From: Pirellula sp.
GTDB lineage: Bacteria; Planctomycetota; Planctomycetia; Pirellulales; Pirellulaceae
DNA length: 53,540 bases
Direction of reading: 5' to 3'
NCBI GenBank assembly: GCA_021299695.1
Contig: JAJTEK010000013.1
Coordinates: 46,589 to 100,128 of the forward strand
Notes under the pieces: generated by a model
Databases searched by the model: none
What the model was told of the DNA's origin: nothing
What the model saw: only the letters and a program-made list of their open reading frames with translations
Made by a program: the position numbers and the translations under genes
Part shown: positions 53,150-53,540 of the stretch, piece after piece
How the letters are laid out: the number at the start of each line of letters is the position of its first letter
Position numbering within the stretch: position 1 is the stretch's first letter

Positions 53150-53540
53150 TCAGGGGCCTAAGACTTTGAGTAAAAGAACCAGGTCCGATACCCAGGGGTC
53201 AGAAGCCCACAAATCCGATGTCCTGGAATTCGATTGTAATCCGTCGGGGCTAAACTCGCCTGCCTTCATCTGCGGGAAAACCGGAGACTGAGTTGATTTC
53301 GGGAAAACAAGCCGATTTCGTAAACGTTGCAGGGGAGCATCGGCCTGCTCGGGTGGAGAACTCGCAAGGGTGGAAAGGTAAGCCAAAGCGGCTTGTTCCC
53401 AGTTACCCGAGGCCGCAGCCGAATTCCATTTTTCGCGCGTCCATGAACGATGTTGCTCAAGGGTCCAGGTCGGCACCATGGGACCCGATCCAGCGTTGTT
53501 CGAGCGGGGGAACACTCTCTGCAATTGCAATCGCTTGGCC
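53150..53540 (-). CDS. C-terminal end of an unknown protein, start beyond window
   Basis: The frame is open through the right edge; the visible 129 codons end at a TGA complementary to 53150-53152. The first readable in-frame start (TTG at 53530) lies only 10 bases inside the edge, so the true start is probably outside. The segment WTLEQHRSWTREKWNSAAA and WEQAALAYLSTLASSPPEQAD could be helical repeat, and a proline-rich tail follows. I recognise no family. It is on the same strand as and just before the five-haem cytochrome gene, so the two may be co-transcribed. Confidence 0.55.
   Translation of the reverse strand, partial: AKRLQLQRVFPRSNNAGSGPMVPTWTLEQHRSWTREKWNSAAASGNWEQAALAYLSTLASSPPEQADAPLQRLRNRLVFPKSTQSPVFPQMKAGEFSPDGLQSNSRTSDLWASDPWVSDLVLLLKVLGP

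Noticed and set aside
1-53540. CRISPR array, insertion sequence, integrase or prophage
   Set aside because: No regularly spaced repeats, transposase or integrase motifs, or terminal inverted repeats with target duplications were seen.

Overview
The window looks like a chromosome segment of a planctomycete, most likely of the Pirellula/Rhodopirellula type. The signs are family combinations largely confined to that phylum: a DUF1501 protein beside a PSCyt1-DUF1549-DUF1553 protein, a DUF1559 prepilin-like protein, a PVC-type dehydrogenase/cytochrome c, a dockerin-repeat protein with the LESRALMA N-terminus, planctomycete-type exosortases and DUF447. Coding density is high and no gene-free gap exceeds 300 bases. 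I see no rRNA, tRNA, CRISPR array or insertion sequence.

1-2.2 kb holds the start of a secreted terpene-cyclase-like repeat protein (cut by the window edge), queG and a DUF971 protein. From 2.3 to 5.4 kb, fcl and two tandem GDP-mannose 4,6-dehydratase genes make GDP-4-keto-6-deoxymannose and GDP-L-fucose. From 27.0 down to 5.4 kb, 17 minus-strand genes form an exopolysaccharide locus. In transcription order these are a Wzx-like flippase, GT2, a Wzy/ligase-like protein, two GT4s, a WcaF-like acetyltransferase, GT2, a canonical exosortase, a membrane-anchored repeat protein, rfbF, rfbG, rfbH, a CDP-paratose 2-epimerase, GT2, a Wzc-like co-polymerase/tyrosine kinase, a second exosortase-like protein and a TPR protein. 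Many genes overlap by 1-20 bases, so translational coupling is likely. The two exosortases are each followed by a membrane-anchored helical-repeat protein. The second exosortase keeps its cysteine but has lost the partner arginine and histidine. The CDP-sugar branch lacks the reductase steps (RfbI, RfbS).

27-41.7 kb is a planctomycete redox and degradation zone: DUF1501, DUF1549/1553, a methyltransferase, a beta-propeller cytochrome c, ribosomal protein L19, and two tandem neutral-ceramidase-like genes. The first of these is a 1579-residue fusion to a PVC-type dehydrogenase and cytochrome c. 41.7-46.8 kb carries a dockerin protein, a sugar-acid dehydratase of the IlvD/Edd family, upp, and a TonB-like/von Willebrand A gene broken by a one-base frameshift.

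46.9-53.5 kb carries a thermonuclease-like protein with one altered catalytic residue, two tandem metallophosphoesterases (the second apparently coupled to an 8-codon minigene), a DUF447 protein and a DUF1559 protein. It also carries hemP, behind a promoter whose 17-base spacer holds a Fur-box-like palindrome, a five-haem cytochrome c, and the end of an unknown gene.

The strongest candidates for something undescribed are the paired exosortase/TPR modules with one degenerate exosortase, and the ceramidase-dehydrogenase-cytochrome fusion.
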